Part shown: positions 27,732 to 36,153 of the stretch, in pieces
How the letters are laid out: every line of letters starts with the position of its first letter
Position numbering within the stretch: position 1 is the stretch's first letter
DNA from: Tsuneonella litorea
Lineage (GTDB): Bacteria; Pseudomonadota; Alphaproteobacteria; Sphingomonadales; Sphingomonadaceae
Direction: 5' to 3'
Length of the DNA stretch: 64,000 nt
NCBI RefSeq assembly: GCF_025154015.1
Contig: NZ_JAOAMV010000002.1
Span: forward strand, 248,001 to 312,000
The notes under the pieces: generated by a model
The model's database searches: none
Told to the model about the DNA's origin: nothing
The model's input: only the letters and a program-made list of their open reading frames with translations
Translations under genes and position numbers: made by a program

Positions 27732-28589
27732 ATGGCCACCGCCGCCCCCACCCGCTCACGCGCGCTCGACGTTCGCCTGCTGACCCCGGCGATCGGCGCG
27801 GAAATCCACGGCATCGACCTCGGCGCGCCCGATGTCGGCACGCGGATTGCCGACATCCGCGCCGCGCTCCTCGAATACGGGGTCATCTTCTTTCGCGAAC
27901 AGCACCTCAGCCCCGAGCAGCACATCGCCTTCGCGCGGCACTTCGGCGACCTCGAGATCCATCCGGCTACGCCCAAGGGCCAGGCGAACCCCGAAATCCT
28001 GCACATCGAGCATGGCCCCGACAGCCGAGGCCGCGAGAACAGCTGGCACTCGGACGTGACGTGGCGCGAATGCCCGTCGCTCGGTTCGATACTGCGCGCG
28101 GTCGAGGTGCCCGAAGTCGGCGGCGATACCCTGTTCGCCAACATGCACCTCGCGTTCGAACGGTTGAGTCCCGAAATGCGGCGCTTCTGCAGCGGACTGA
28201 CGGCGGTCCACGACATCGCCAGGGTATTCGCCAGGCGGCTCGGCAAATCAGCCGAGGAACTGCACGCGAAATATCCGCCGATGCGCCACCCGGTGGTCCG
28301 CACGCATCCGGAAAGCGGAAAACAGGTGATCTACGTCAACGTCGGCTTCACCAGTCACATCGAAGGCCTGAGCGACAAGGAGAGCCGCTGGCTGCTCGAC
28401 CATCTGTATGCGACCGCCGCCGATCCCGAGATCCAGTGCCGCTTCCGCTGGCAGCCGGGCTCGATCGCGTTCTGGGACAACCGCCTTTGCCAGCATCTTG
28501 CCGCCAGCGATTACTACCCCGCGCGGCGGGTCATGGAACGGGTTACGGTGGCCGGCGACCGGCCGTTCTACCGGGCTGACGGCGGATGA
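27732..28589 (+). CDS. TauD/TfdA-family dioxygenase
   Basis: Fe(II)- and 2-oxoglutarate-dependent dioxygenase of 285 residues. The N-terminus GAEIHGIDLG and the VIFFREQHLSPEQHIAFARHFG segment are family signatures. The iron facial triad is the HxD in SWHSDVTW and a distal His in CQHLAASDYY; an Arg follows in ARRVMERV for 2-oxoglutarate. The substrate is unknown: taurine, alkylsulfonate or a phenoxyacetate-like compound are all possible. Its stop overlaps the next gene by ATGA, so the two probably act together. An AGGAGAAG ribosome-binding site precedes the start. Confidence 0.87.
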   Translation: MATAAPTRSRALDVRLLTPAIGAEIHGIDLGAPDVGTRIADIRAALLEYGVIFFREQHLSPEQHIAFARHFGDLEIHPATPKGQANPEILHIEHGPDSRGRENSWHSDVTWRECPSLGSILRAVEVPEVGGDTLFANMHLAFERLSPEMRRFCSGLTAVHDIARVFARRLGKSAEELHAKYPPMRHPVVRTHPESGKQVIYVNVGFTSHIEGLSDKESRWLLDHLYATAADPEIQCRFRWQPGSIAFWDNRLCQHLAASDYYPARRVMERVTVAGDRPFYRADGG

Positions 28590-29359
28590 GCGATCCGCTG
28601 GTCGATTGCGGAGAAGGATTCTGGTCGATCCGCGGCGATTTTCGCATCGGCGGCATCGTCAACGTGGGCACGCAGTGCTCGCTGGTGGACCGCGGGGACG
28701 GAACCTGGCTCTTCCTCGATTCCTACACGCTCGAAGACGGCGTAAGGTCGATGGTCGATCTCATCACCGGCGGGCCGGCCAACGTATCGGCGATCGTGAA
28801 CCTGCATCCCTTCCACACCGTGCATTGCGATTGGATGCACCAAGCGTTCCCCGGCGCGTCGCTGTGTGGCACGCAGCGCCATCACGACCTCTTGCCCGAC
28901 CTGCCCTGGGCGAGCGAGCGGTGCGAAAGCGATGCGCTGCCGATCATCTTCGCGGACATCTTCGACTTTTCCGTCCCGCGCGGGGTCGCGCTGGTGTGCG
29001 CGGACGAGACCGTCCACTTCAGCTCGGTCCTTGCCCGTCACCGGCCCAGTCGCACGATTCACGTCGACGACACGCTGTCGTACCTGACCGCGCCCTTCCC
29101 GCTGTCGCTGCTACCGATGACCGGCCGGCTCGACTTTCACATGACGCTCGGAAAGGCGCTCGAGCCGCGCGCGGGGGCGGCAGACGCATTCCGCGACTGG
29201 GCGATCGAGATCGGCACCGAATGGGCCGATACCGAGCGCGTCGCGACCGCGCACAACACCCTGCTGGACATCGCACCCGGCAGTTTTCCGGAACTGATCG
29301 GCGCCGCGCTGGGCCGCGTCAAACCGGTGCTCGACGCGCACCGGTCGAAGCACGGCTGA
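28586..29359 (+). CDS. Metallo-beta-lactamase-fold-like protein (DUF4336-like)
   Basis: A 257-residue protein translationally coupled to the TauD-type gene (ATGA overlap). The pattern VNVGTQCSLVDRGDGTWLFLDSY, then NLHPFHTVHCDW and FPGASLCGTQRHHDLLP, resembles MBL-fold proteins of the DUF4336 type, with a histidine-rich metal site HPFHTVHCDW in place of the classical HxHxDH. Other potential ligands are DIFDF and the IHVDDTLSY Asp pair. I would call it a putative metal-dependent hydrolase or binding protein. It ends exactly where the convergent decarboxylase ends: the two stops form TGATCA. Confidence 0.65.
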   Translation: MSDPLVDCGEGFWSIRGDFRIGGIVNVGTQCSLVDRGDGTWLFLDSYTLEDGVRSMVDLITGGPANVSAIVNLHPFHTVHCDWMHQAFPGASLCGTQRHHDLLPDLPWASERCESDALPIIFADIFDFSVPRGVALVCADETVHFSSVLARHRPSRTIHVDDTLSYLTAPFPLSLLPMTGRLDFHMTLGKALEPRAGAADAFRDWAIEIGTEWADTERVATAHNTLLDIAPGSFPELIGAALGRVKPVLDAHRSKHG

Positions 29360-30565
29360 TCAGCGCAAGCTCACCACGTTGTCGCTCGCACGCGGATCGA
29401 TCCGGTCCCCGCGATAAAGGCTCGCCATCGGCTCGTCCTCGACCACAATCTGTTCGGCATTGCCGAAGCCGTTGAAGCCGGTCTTCATCGCGGCGCCGTA
29501 CGCGCCGAGCATCCCGATCTCGATGTAGTCGCCGGCCTGGATGTCGGCCGGCAGCATGAAGGGGCCCTTCATGTAGTCGGCATCGTCGCACGTCGGCCCG
29601 TAGAAGGCGAACTCGGCCAGCGGCTGCTCGAGGTCGTCCTCGAGCGCGCGGACGGGAAAGCGCCAGTCGATGTGCGCGGCATCGAACAGCGCGCCATAGG
29701 CGCCGTCGTTGATGTAGAGTTCCTCGCCCCGGCGCTTCTCGACCCGGACGATCAGCGAGGAATATTCGGCGCACAGCGCGCGGCCCGGCTCGCACCACAG
29801 CTCGGCGTTGTAGGCGATCGGCAGCGCCTCGAAGTGGCGGTGGATGATCGCGAAATAATCTTCGAGCGGGGGCGGTTCCATGCCCGGGTAGTCGCTCGGG
29901 AAACCGCCGCCCACGTCGACCACGTCAATCACCACCGAAGCCTCGGCGACCGCCGCGCGAACGCGCTCGAGTGCCTGGACATAGGCGAACGGCGTCATCG
30001 CCTGGCTGCCGACGTGGAAGCACACGCCCAGCCAGTCGCAGTGCTGGCGCGTGACGCGCAGCAGTTCGGCCGCATCGGCAAGGTCGACGCCGAACTTGGC
30101 GGCGAGGCTGAGCTCGGAATATTCGGAGCTTACGCGCAGGCGCACGAGCAGCCGCAGGTCCTTCGCCTGCTCGCCGTCTTCGCCGCGGGTGGCATCGATG
30201 ATCTTCTCCAGCTCCTCGATCGTGTCGAGGCTGAAGGTCTTAACGCCATGCTCGAAATAGGCCTCGCGGATCGCCCGCGGCGTCTTCACCGGGTGCATGA
30301 AGCACAGCGTCGCTTCGGGCAGCTCGGCGCGCACGAGCCGAACTTCCGCGATCGAGGCGACGTCGTAGTGCGTCACCCCGCTATCCCACAGGATGCGGAC
30401 CAGCTCGGGCGAGGGATTGGCCTTCACCGCATAGAGCGACTTGCCCGGAAACTTCTCGACGAAGAAACGGGCGGCGCGCGCAGCGGCGTGCGGGCGATTG
30501 AGGATGACCGGTTCGTCCGGCGCGAGGGCGCGAACTACAGACCGGGCGTCAGGATGATGGTGCAA
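29360..30565 (-). CDS. Ornithine decarboxylase (alanine-racemase fold)
   Basis: PLP-dependent decarboxylase making putrescine from ornithine (a lysine/ornithine dual specificity is possible). The 401 residues have the PLP lysine Lys48 in YAVKANPSP, then THYDVASIAEV, the HVGSQ block, the DVGGGFPSDYPG glycine loop, the CEPGRALCAE motif and the catalytic Cys in FYGPTCDDADYM. This is the eukaryote-like fold III type. The best start is a TTG at 30565 (MHHHPDARS); no ATG or GTG lies in a sensible place. The 166-base upstream spacer is rich in inverted repeats. It follows nspC on the same strand. Confidence 0.88.
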   Translation of the reverse strand: MHHHPDARSVVRALAPDEPVILNRPHAAARAARFFVEKFPGKSLYAVKANPSPELVRILWDSGVTHYDVASIAEVRLVRAELPEATLCFMHPVKTPRAIREAYFEHGVKTFSLDTIEELEKIIDATRGEDGEQAKDLRLLVRLRVSSEYSELSLAAKFGVDLADAAELLRVTRQHCDWLGVCFHVGSQAMTPFAYVQALERVRAAVAEASVVIDVVDVGGGFPSDYPGMEPPPLEDYFAIIHRHFEALPIAYNAELWCEPGRALCAEYSSLIVRVEKRRGEELYINDGAYGALFDAAHIDWRFPVRALEDDLEQPLAEFAFYGPTCDDADYMKGPFMLPADIQAGDYIEIGMLGAYGAAMKTGFNGFGNAEQIVVEDEPMASLYRGDRIDPRASDNVVSLR

Positions 30566-30673
30566 CTCAAGGGACCCCCAAACGGTTTTGTTCGGACAAG
30601 GCAGCCTTGCGGTTATGGAAGTCCCCTTGGGGCTGCGGGGTGCGCGTATATCGGCGCGTGCGTGAACCGCAAG
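30566..30673 (-). promoter_or_regulatory. Structured 5' leader of the ornithine decarboxylase gene
   Basis: Between the nspC stop and the TTG start are pairable segments. A 9-bp perfect pair joins 30665-30673 (CTTGCGGTT in the sense strand) with 30606-30614 (AACCGCAAG). Inside it lies GCAGCC (30631-30636), which pairs with GGCTGC (30601-30606), outside the 9-bp helix; the two pairings share base 30606, giving a pseudoknot-like or mutually exclusive arrangement. A CCCC-AA-GGGG hairpin sits at 30623-30632. GTCCC near the start codon (30571-30575 on the plus strand GGGAC) can pair with 30621-30625 and could mask the ribosome-binding region. Upstream ornithine decarboxylase genes of alphaproteobacteria, the speF leader (Rfam RF00518) is known; membership is untested. 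Confidence 0.5.
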
Positions 30674-30731
30674 TGAAAATGAGCGGTTTGCGAAACAACC
30701 TTGCGCCGGACGGGGCGTGCGTCAGCCTCGT

Positions 30732-31904
30732 TCAACTGAGCCGGTCGCGGAAATCCTCGTAGCCGAATGCCCTGATCTGCTCGAGCGAATCGGTCTCGCT
30801 GTCCCACAACCAGATCGACGGCAGCTGCACCCCGTTGAAGGTGTTGGTCTTGACCATGGAGTAATGCGCCTGGTCGAGAAAGGCGATGCGCTCGCCCGGC
30901 TCGTTCGGCACCGGCAACCGATAGTCGCCGATCACGTCGCCGGCGAGGCACGAGGGGCCGCCGAGGCGGATCGGCTCGCCCTCCCCGCTCTCGTTGAGCA
31001 TCGCGGGCCGGTAGGGCGCCTCGATCACGTCGGGCATGTGGCAGGTCGCCGAGATGTCGACGATCGCGACCGGCAACCCGTTCCAGTGCGAATCGAGGAT
31101 CGTACCGACGAGAATACCCGCGTCGAGCGCGACGGCCTCGCCCGGCTCGAGGTAGATTTCCGCCCCGGTATCGTCCTTCGCGTCGCGCAGGAACTCGACC
31201 AGTTCCTCGCGCTGGTAGTCGGCGCGCGTGACGTGGTGGCCGCCGCCCATGTTGATCCACTTGAGCTGGCCGAACCACGGCTCGATCGCGTCGAACACCG
31301 TGTCCCAGGTCGCCTTCAATGGCTCGAAATCCTGCTCGCACAGGTTGTGGAAGTGGATGCCGTCGACCTGGTCCATGATCTCTGGCGTGAGCTGGTCGAT
31401 CGGGAAGCCGAGGCGGCTGCCGGGGCTCGAGGGATCGTAGCGCGGCACCTCGCCCTGCGGGCAGAGCGGGTTGATCCTGAGGCCGACGTCGAAATCCTGC
31501 CCGCTGGCGCGCGCCGCGTCGAGAATCGGCCGGTAGCGCTCGAGCTGGCCGGGCGAGTTGAAGATCACGTGGTCGGACAACCGGCACACTTCTTCCAGCT
31601 CGTCCGGCTTGTACGCCGCCGAGTATGTCGCGATCTCGCCGTCGTAGAACTCGCTGGCGAGCCGGGCCTCCCACAGCCCGCTGGTGCAGACCCCGTCGAG
31701 GTACTCGCCCACGATCGGCGCGACCGACCACATGCTGAACGCCTTCAGCGCAGCGAGCACCTTGATGTCCGCCGCATCGCGGATGTCGGCCAGGATCGAC
31801 AGGTTCGCGCGCAATTTCGCCGCGTCGACGACGAACGCCGGCGAATCCACGCGATTGAGGTCGAACCGGGCAAAGGCCCCGGGATCGCCGGCGCGGGTTT
31901 CCAT
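30732..31904 (-). CDS. nspC: Carboxynorspermidine/carboxyspermidine decarboxylase
   Basis: PLP enzyme that removes CO2 from carboxyspermidine or carboxynorspermidine to give the polyamine. The 390 residues have the PLP lysine Lys54 in LAALKAFSMW, the CTSGLWEARLA segment, NPLCPQGEVPRYDPSSPGSR, GIHFHNLCEQDF, the glycine loop WINMGGGHHVTR, and EPGEAVALDAG. All are typical of NspC. The ATG at 31904 overlaps the stop of the dehydrogenase gene (ATGA); a longer open frame upstream lies within that gene and is rejected. The three polyamine genes form one run. Confidence 0.94.
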   Translation of the reverse strand: METRAGDPGAFARFDLNRVDSPAFVVDAAKLRANLSILADIRDAADIKVLAALKAFSMWSVAPIVGEYLDGVCTSGLWEARLASEFYDGEIATYSAAYKPDELEEVCRLSDHVIFNSPGQLERYRPILDAARASGQDFDVGLRINPLCPQGEVPRYDPSSPGSRLGFPIDQLTPEIMDQVDGIHFHNLCEQDFEPLKATWDTVFDAIEPWFGQLKWINMGGGHHVTRADYQREELVEFLRDAKDDTGAEIYLEPGEAVALDAGILVGTILDSHWNGLPVAIVDISATCHMPDVIEAPYRPAMLNESGEGEPIRLGGPSCLAGDVIGDYRLPVPNEPGERIAFLDQAHYSMVKTNTFNGVQLPSIWLWDSETDSLEQIRAFGYEDFRDRLS

Positions 31905-33115
31905 CAGAAGTCGACCGGCCCGTCCAGCTCCTCGACCGTCCACGGCAGGCCGTCGCTGTTCAGCATGTCCATGAACGGATCGGGGTCCATCTGCTCCATG
32001 TTGAACACGCCCTCGCCGCTCCACTTGCCGGTGACCATCAGCGCGCTTCCGATCATCGCGGGCACGCCGGTGGTGTAGCTGACGGCCTGGTTGCCGGTTT
32101 CCTCGTAGGCCTTCTCGTGGCTGCAGATGTTCTTGATGTAGAACGTTTTCTCGCCCGACCCGTCGAGCGCCTCGCCAGTGGCGATGACGCCGATATTGGT
32201 GTTGCCCTTGGTCGTCTCCCCAAGCGTTTCGGGCTTGGGCAGCACCGCGGCGAGGAACTGGAGCGGAATGATCTCCTTACCCTGATAGCGGATCGGCTCG
32301 ATCGAGGTCATGCCGACGTTCTGCAGCACCGTGAGGTGGGTGATGTAGGCATCGCCGAAGGTCATCCAGAACCGCGCGCGTTCGAGCTCGGGGACGAACT
32401 TGGCGAGGCTTTCCAGCTCCTCGTGGTACATGAGGTAGGCGTTCTTCTTGCCCACCGCCTCGAAATCGAACTCGGTCCTGACCTGCATCGCCGGGGTTTC
32501 CACCCATTCACCGTTTTCCCAGTGGCGGGCTGGTGCGGTGACTTCGCGGATGTTGATCTCGGGGTTGAAGTTGGTCGCAAAGTGCTGGCCATGGTCGCCG
32601 CCGTTGCAGTCGAGGATGTCGAGCTGGCGGATGGTCTTCAGCTTGTGCTTCTTGAGCCACATCGTGAACACGCTGGTCACGCCCGGGTCGAAGCCCGAAC
32701 CGAGCAGCGCCATCAACCCTGCCTCCTTGAAGCGGTCGTGATAGGCCCACTGCCACTTGTATTCGAACTTCGCCTCGTCCTTCGGCTCGTAGTTGGCCGT
32801 GTCCAGGTAGTTCACGCCGGCTTCGAGGCAGGCGTCCATGATCGGCAGGTCCTGATACGGCAGCGCGAGGTTGACGACGAGGCTGGGCTGGACCTTGCGG
32901 ATCAGGTTGACCATCGCCGGGACTTCCTCGGCGTCGATCGAATAAGTCGCCACGTCTTGCCCCGTGCGGTCCTTCACGCTGGCCGCGATCGCGTCGCATT
33001 TCGATTTCGTGCGGCTGGCGAGGTGGATGTCGGAGAAGATCTCCGCATTCATCGCCATCTTGTGGACGCAGACCGAGCTCACTCCGCCCGCACCGATTAC
33101 CAGGACTGTCGACAT
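31904..33115 (-). CDS. Carboxy(nor)spermidine dehydrogenase (saccharopine-dehydrogenase family)
   Basis: NAD(P)H enzyme that condenses putrescine (or diaminopropane) with aspartate semialdehyde. The 403 residues begin with a Rossmann motif VLVIGAGGVSSVCVHKMA, followed by LASRTKSKCDAI. Mid-protein segments NYLDTANYEPKDEAKFEYKWQW and LLGSGFDPGVTSVF are typical of the Lys9-like CANSDH/CASDH family. GGGAG, six bases upstream, favours the ATG at 33115 over the one at 33127. It is coupled to nspC. With the ornithine decarboxylase it would give spermidine without S-adenosylmethionine decarboxylase; homospermidine synthase also belongs to related families, so the product is not certain. Confidence 0.9.
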   Translation of the reverse strand: MSTVLVIGAGGVSSVCVHKMAMNAEIFSDIHLASRTKSKCDAIAASVKDRTGQDVATYSIDAEEVPAMVNLIRKVQPSLVVNLALPYQDLPIMDACLEAGVNYLDTANYEPKDEAKFEYKWQWAYHDRFKEAGLMALLGSGFDPGVTSVFTMWLKKHKLKTIRQLDILDCNGGDHGQHFATNFNPEINIREVTAPARHWENGEWVETPAMQVRTEFDFEAVGKKNAYLMYHEELESLAKFVPELERARFWMTFGDAYITHLTVLQNVGMTSIEPIRYQGKEIIPLQFLAAVLPKPETLGETTKGNTNIGVIATGEALDGSGEKTFYIKNICSHEKAYEETGNQAVSYTTGVPAMIGSALMVTGKWSGEGVFNMEQMDPDPFMDMLNSDGLPWTVEELDGPVDF

Positions 33116-33175
33116 TTTAGCTCCCATCGGGATTCGCTGATTGGCTGTACAGGGCGAACGCACTAGTCGGACACA

Positions 33176-34141
33176 ATGTTTCGCGAAAGCCCCCGGAACC
33201 CGACGCGCGAGGGCGTCCTGCGCGCCGCCGAGAAGATCGCCGCGCTCGTTCCCGCCACCCCGCTGCTGCCGGTCGAGGTCAACGGCATGCGCATCCATGC
33301 CAAGTGCGACAACCTGCACCCCATCGGCGCCTTCAAGATCCGCGGCGCGTGGCACCGGCTGACCGACCTGTCGCCTGATGAACGCGCGGCGGGGGTCGTG
33401 GCCGTTTCAAGCGGCAACCACGCGCAGGGCGTCGCCTTCGCCGCGCGCGAACTGGGCATAGAGGCGGCGATCGTCATGCCCGCCGACGCGCCCCAGGTGA
33501 AGCTCGACGCCACCCGCGGGATGGGGGCCGAGGTCATCCTCTACGACCGCGCCGGCGGGGAGGACCGCGACGTGATCGCGAACGCCCTGTGCGACGAGCG
33601 CGGGCGCACGCTGGTCCACGCCTATGCCGACCCGTGGGTCATCGAGGGCCAGGGCAGCATGGGTGTCGAGATCGCGGCCCAGCTCGGCCGAAGTCCTTCG
33701 CGCATCGTCGTGTGCTGCGGTGGCGGCGGGCTTGCCGCCGGCCTCGCGCTTGCTTGCCCCGACAGCGCGATCGTGCCCGTCGAGCCTGAGGGCTGGGACG
33801 ACGTCGCACGAAGCCTCGCGAGCGGCGAGATCCAGCGCGTGGGACCGGACGCGCCGAAAACCATCTGCGACGCAATCCAGACGCCGAGCACCGCGCCGGT
33901 CAACTTCGCCGTGCTCAAGGGCCGCGCGGAGCCCGGCGTTGCCGTGTCGGACGCCGAGGTGCGCGCGGCGCAGCGATTCGCCTTCGCGAAGCTGCGGCTG
34001 GTGGTCGAACCCGGCGGGGCCGCGGCGCTGGCGGCGGCGATCGCCGGGAAAGTGGACCTCGACGAAGCCACGGTGGTGACGCTGACCGGCGGCAACACCG
34101 ATGCCCGCGCATTCGCCAGGGTCCTGTCGACGAGCGATTAG
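33176..34141 (+). CDS. Threonine/serine dehydratase-like PLP enzyme
   Basis: Fold-type II PLP enzyme of 321 residues, most like catabolic threonine dehydratase or serine racemase. The PLP lysine is Lys54 in GAFKIRGAW, the SSGNHAQGVA loop holds the substrate, and CCGGGGLAAG binds the cofactor phosphate. There is no C-terminal ACT regulatory domain, so it is not biosynthetic IlvA. The C-terminal VTLTGGNTD is typical. It diverges from the polyamine dehydrogenase gene with 60 bases between. Confidence 0.86.
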   Translation: MFRESPRNPTREGVLRAAEKIAALVPATPLLPVEVNGMRIHAKCDNLHPIGAFKIRGAWHRLTDLSPDERAAGVVAVSSGNHAQGVAFAARELGIEAAIVMPADAPQVKLDATRGMGAEVILYDRAGGEDRDVIANALCDERGRTLVHAYADPWVIEGQGSMGVEIAAQLGRSPSRIVVCCGGGGLAAGLALACPDSAIVPVEPEGWDDVARSLASGEIQRVGPDAPKTICDAIQTPSTAPVNFAVLKGRAEPGVAVSDAEVRAAQRFAFAKLRLVVEPGGAAALAAAIAGKVDLDEATVVTLTGGNTDARAFARVLSTSD

Positions 34142-34206
34142 CCCCGTTTGACAACCGGTTCGCCCGCGCGCAGTTTCGCGCCGGGTCGCGTGGAGGGGAA
34201 ATCACG

Positions 34207-34656
34207 ATGCAGGCTCAGATGCTCGCACCGGCGGCGATGCTCGTCGCCTGGACGCTCGTCATGCTGTTCTGGACCGCGGCCACGCGCTTTCCGGCGATGA
34301 AGCGCGCCGGGATGGACCTCGGAAACGCCAAACCGGGCGGCCGCGGGCAGGACCTCGAAGGCGTGATCGAGGATCGCGCCAACTGGAAATCGCACAACTA
34401 CGCGCACCTCGTCGAACAGCCGACGCTGTTCTATGCCGTATCGCTGATCATCGCGCTGCTCGGCCCGAGCGCGACCGCGATCCTGTGCGCGTGGATCTAT
34501 GTTGCCCTCCGCATCGCCCATTCGCTGTGGCAGGCATTGGTCAACGTCGTGGCGATCCGGTTCCTGCTGTTCATCCTGTCGACGGCGGCGCTGGTGGTCC
34601 TGTCGATCATCGCGATCATGCTGACCCTCTTCGCCGATCCCAGCGTGCTGTCATGA
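34207..34656 (+). CDS. MAPEG-family membrane protein, copy 1
   Basis: A 149-residue protein with four hydrophobic segments, of the MAPEG superfamily (membrane-associated eicosanoid and glutathione metabolism). The pattern RANWKSHNYAHLVEQPTLFYAV, with the E-x-P-T-L-F block after the first loop, and WIYVALRIAHSLWQA are hallmark features. Bacterial MAPEG proteins often act as glutathione transferases or peroxidases; the actual function is unknown. A GGAGGGGA ribosome-binding site precedes the ATG. Its stop overlaps the second copy (ATGA). Confidence 0.85.
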   Translation: MQAQMLAPAAMLVAWTLVMLFWTAATRFPAMKRAGMDLGNAKPGGRGQDLEGVIEDRANWKSHNYAHLVEQPTLFYAVSLIIALLGPSATAILCAWIYVALRIAHSLWQALVNVVAIRFLLFILSTAALVVLSIIAIMLTLFADPSVLS

Positions 34657-35090
34657 TCGGGGCTGACATCCTCAAGCCCGTGGTCGCGCTACTGGCCTGG
34701 ACCCTCGTGATGTGGGTCTGGCTATACGCGACGCGGCTCCCCGCGATGAGCCGAGCGAAAATCGATCCCGACAGCCTGGCGCGCGATCCCGATGCCTCGC
34801 TCGACCGGTTGCTCCCGCGGCAGGTCCAGTGGGTGGCCGACAACTACAACCACCTTCACGAGTCCCCGACGCTGTTTTACGCGGTCGCGCTGGTCCTCGC
34901 GATCATCGGCCAGGGCGACGGGATCAACGCCGCGATCGCGTGGATCTATGTCGGTTTGCGAATCGTGCATTCGCTCGTCCAGGCGATCTTCAACAAGGTG
35001 GTCGTGCGGTTTTCGCTCTTCATGCTGTCGATGATCGCGCTGCTCGCACTCGTGCTGCACGCGGCGATGGCGGTTTTCGACCTCGTCTGA
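34653..35090 (+). CDS. MAPEG-family membrane protein, copy 2
   Basis: A 145-residue paralogue of the preceding gene. It shares RQVQWVADNYNHLHESPTLFYAV and WIYVGLRIVHSLVQAIFNKVVVRF with copy 1, and has the same four-helix layout. Sequence beyond these motifs differs, so the duplication is not recent. The ATG at 34653 overlaps the stop of copy 1. The two could form a hetero-oligomer, since MAPEG proteins are trimers; this is inference. It converges on trxB with six bases between stops. Confidence 0.85.
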   Translation: MIGADILKPVVALLAWTLVMWVWLYATRLPAMSRAKIDPDSLARDPDASLDRLLPRQVQWVADNYNHLHESPTLFYAVALVLAIIGQGDGINAAIAWIYVGLRIVHSLVQAIFNKVVVRFSLFMLSMIALLALVLHAAMAVFDLV

Positions 35091-35096
35091 GGCGGA

Positions 35097-36080
35097 CTAC
35101 TCGGCGGCCTCGGCCTCTTTCGCGTGGCCCGAGAGGTCGATCGAAAGTCCAGACAGGTATCGTTCGGCGTCGAGCGCCGCCATGCATCCGGTCCCGGCTG
35201 CGGTGACCGCCTGGCGATAGGTGTGATCCATCACGTCGCCGCAGGCGAACACGCCGGGAATCTCGGTTTTCGGCGTGCCCGGCTCGACGATCAGGTACCC
35301 CCCGGCATCCATCGGCAGCTTGCCCTTGAACAGCTCGGTCGACGGCGCGTGGCCGATGGCGACGAAGGCGCCGTCGGCGGCAAAGTCGCTGGTTTCGCCG
35401 GTCACGGTATCCTTGAGAACCAAGTGCGTGAGGCCGCCCGCCAGCGGATCGCCCGCGAACTGCTCCACCGTCTTGTTCCACAGGACCTTGATCTTCGGAT
35501 TGGCGAACAGGCGTTCCTGCAGGATCTTCTCGCTCCGCAGTTCGTCGCGGCGGTGGATCAGGGTGACGTCGTCGGAATGGTTGGTGAGGTAGAGCGCCTC
35601 CTCGACAGCGGTGTTGCCGCCGCCGATCACCGCGACCTTCTTGCCGCGGTAAAAGAACCCGTCGCACGTGGCGCAGGCAGAGACGCCCTTGCCGCCAAGC
35701 TCCTGCTCGCCCGGGACGCCCAGCCACTTGGCCTGCGCACCGGTCGCGATCACGAGGGTGTCGCCTTCGTAGACATCGCCGCTGTCGCCGGTCGCCCGGA
35801 AGGTCGGGCCGGACAGGTCGACATCGACGATCGTGTCCCACATCATCCGGGTTCCGACGTGCTCGGCCTGGGCCTGCATTTCCTGCATCAGCCACGGCCC
35901 CTGGATCACGTCCTTGAACCCGGGATAGTTCTCGACGTCGGTGGTGATCGTCAATTGCCCGCCGGGTTGGAGGCCTTGCACCACGATCGGCTCCATCATC
36001 GCGCGGGCGCCATAGATCGCCGCGGACAGGCCCGCCGGACCCGATCCGATGATGAGCATTCGCGTCTTGTGGGTAGCCAT
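35097..36080 (-). CDS. trxB: Thioredoxin-disulfide reductase
   Basis: FAD enzyme that uses NADPH to reduce thioredoxin. The 327 residues have the FAD motif GSGPAGLSAAIYGARA, the redox pair Cys136/Cys139 in SACATCDGFF, the NADPH motif IGGGNTAVEEAL with IHRRDELRS, and the C-terminal FACGDVMDHTYRQAVTAAGTGC. The start is the ATG at 36080, preceded by GGAGGAATGTG. Upstream in the same direction lie the phosphatase, the aspartic protease and egtBD, so it may belong to a loose redox-themed run. Confidence 0.96.
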   Translation of the reverse strand: MATHKTRMLIIGSGPAGLSAAIYGARAMMEPIVVQGLQPGGQLTITTDVENYPGFKDVIQGPWLMQEMQAQAEHVGTRMMWDTIVDVDLSGPTFRATGDSGDVYEGDTLVIATGAQAKWLGVPGEQELGGKGVSACATCDGFFYRGKKVAVIGGGNTAVEEALYLTNHSDDVTLIHRRDELRSEKILQERLFANPKIKVLWNKTVEQFAGDPLAGGLTHLVLKDTVTGETSDFAADGAFVAIGHAPSTELFKGKLPMDAGGYLIVEPGTPKTEIPGVFACGDVMDHTYRQAVTAAGTGCMAALDAERYLSGLSIDLSGHAKEAEAAE

Positions 36081-36153
36081 CACATTCCTCCGTCTGGCCG
36101 CGAGATAGGAGCGTCCCGGTCCGAAATCGAGTCGGCCGGCGCGGCTATCCCCG

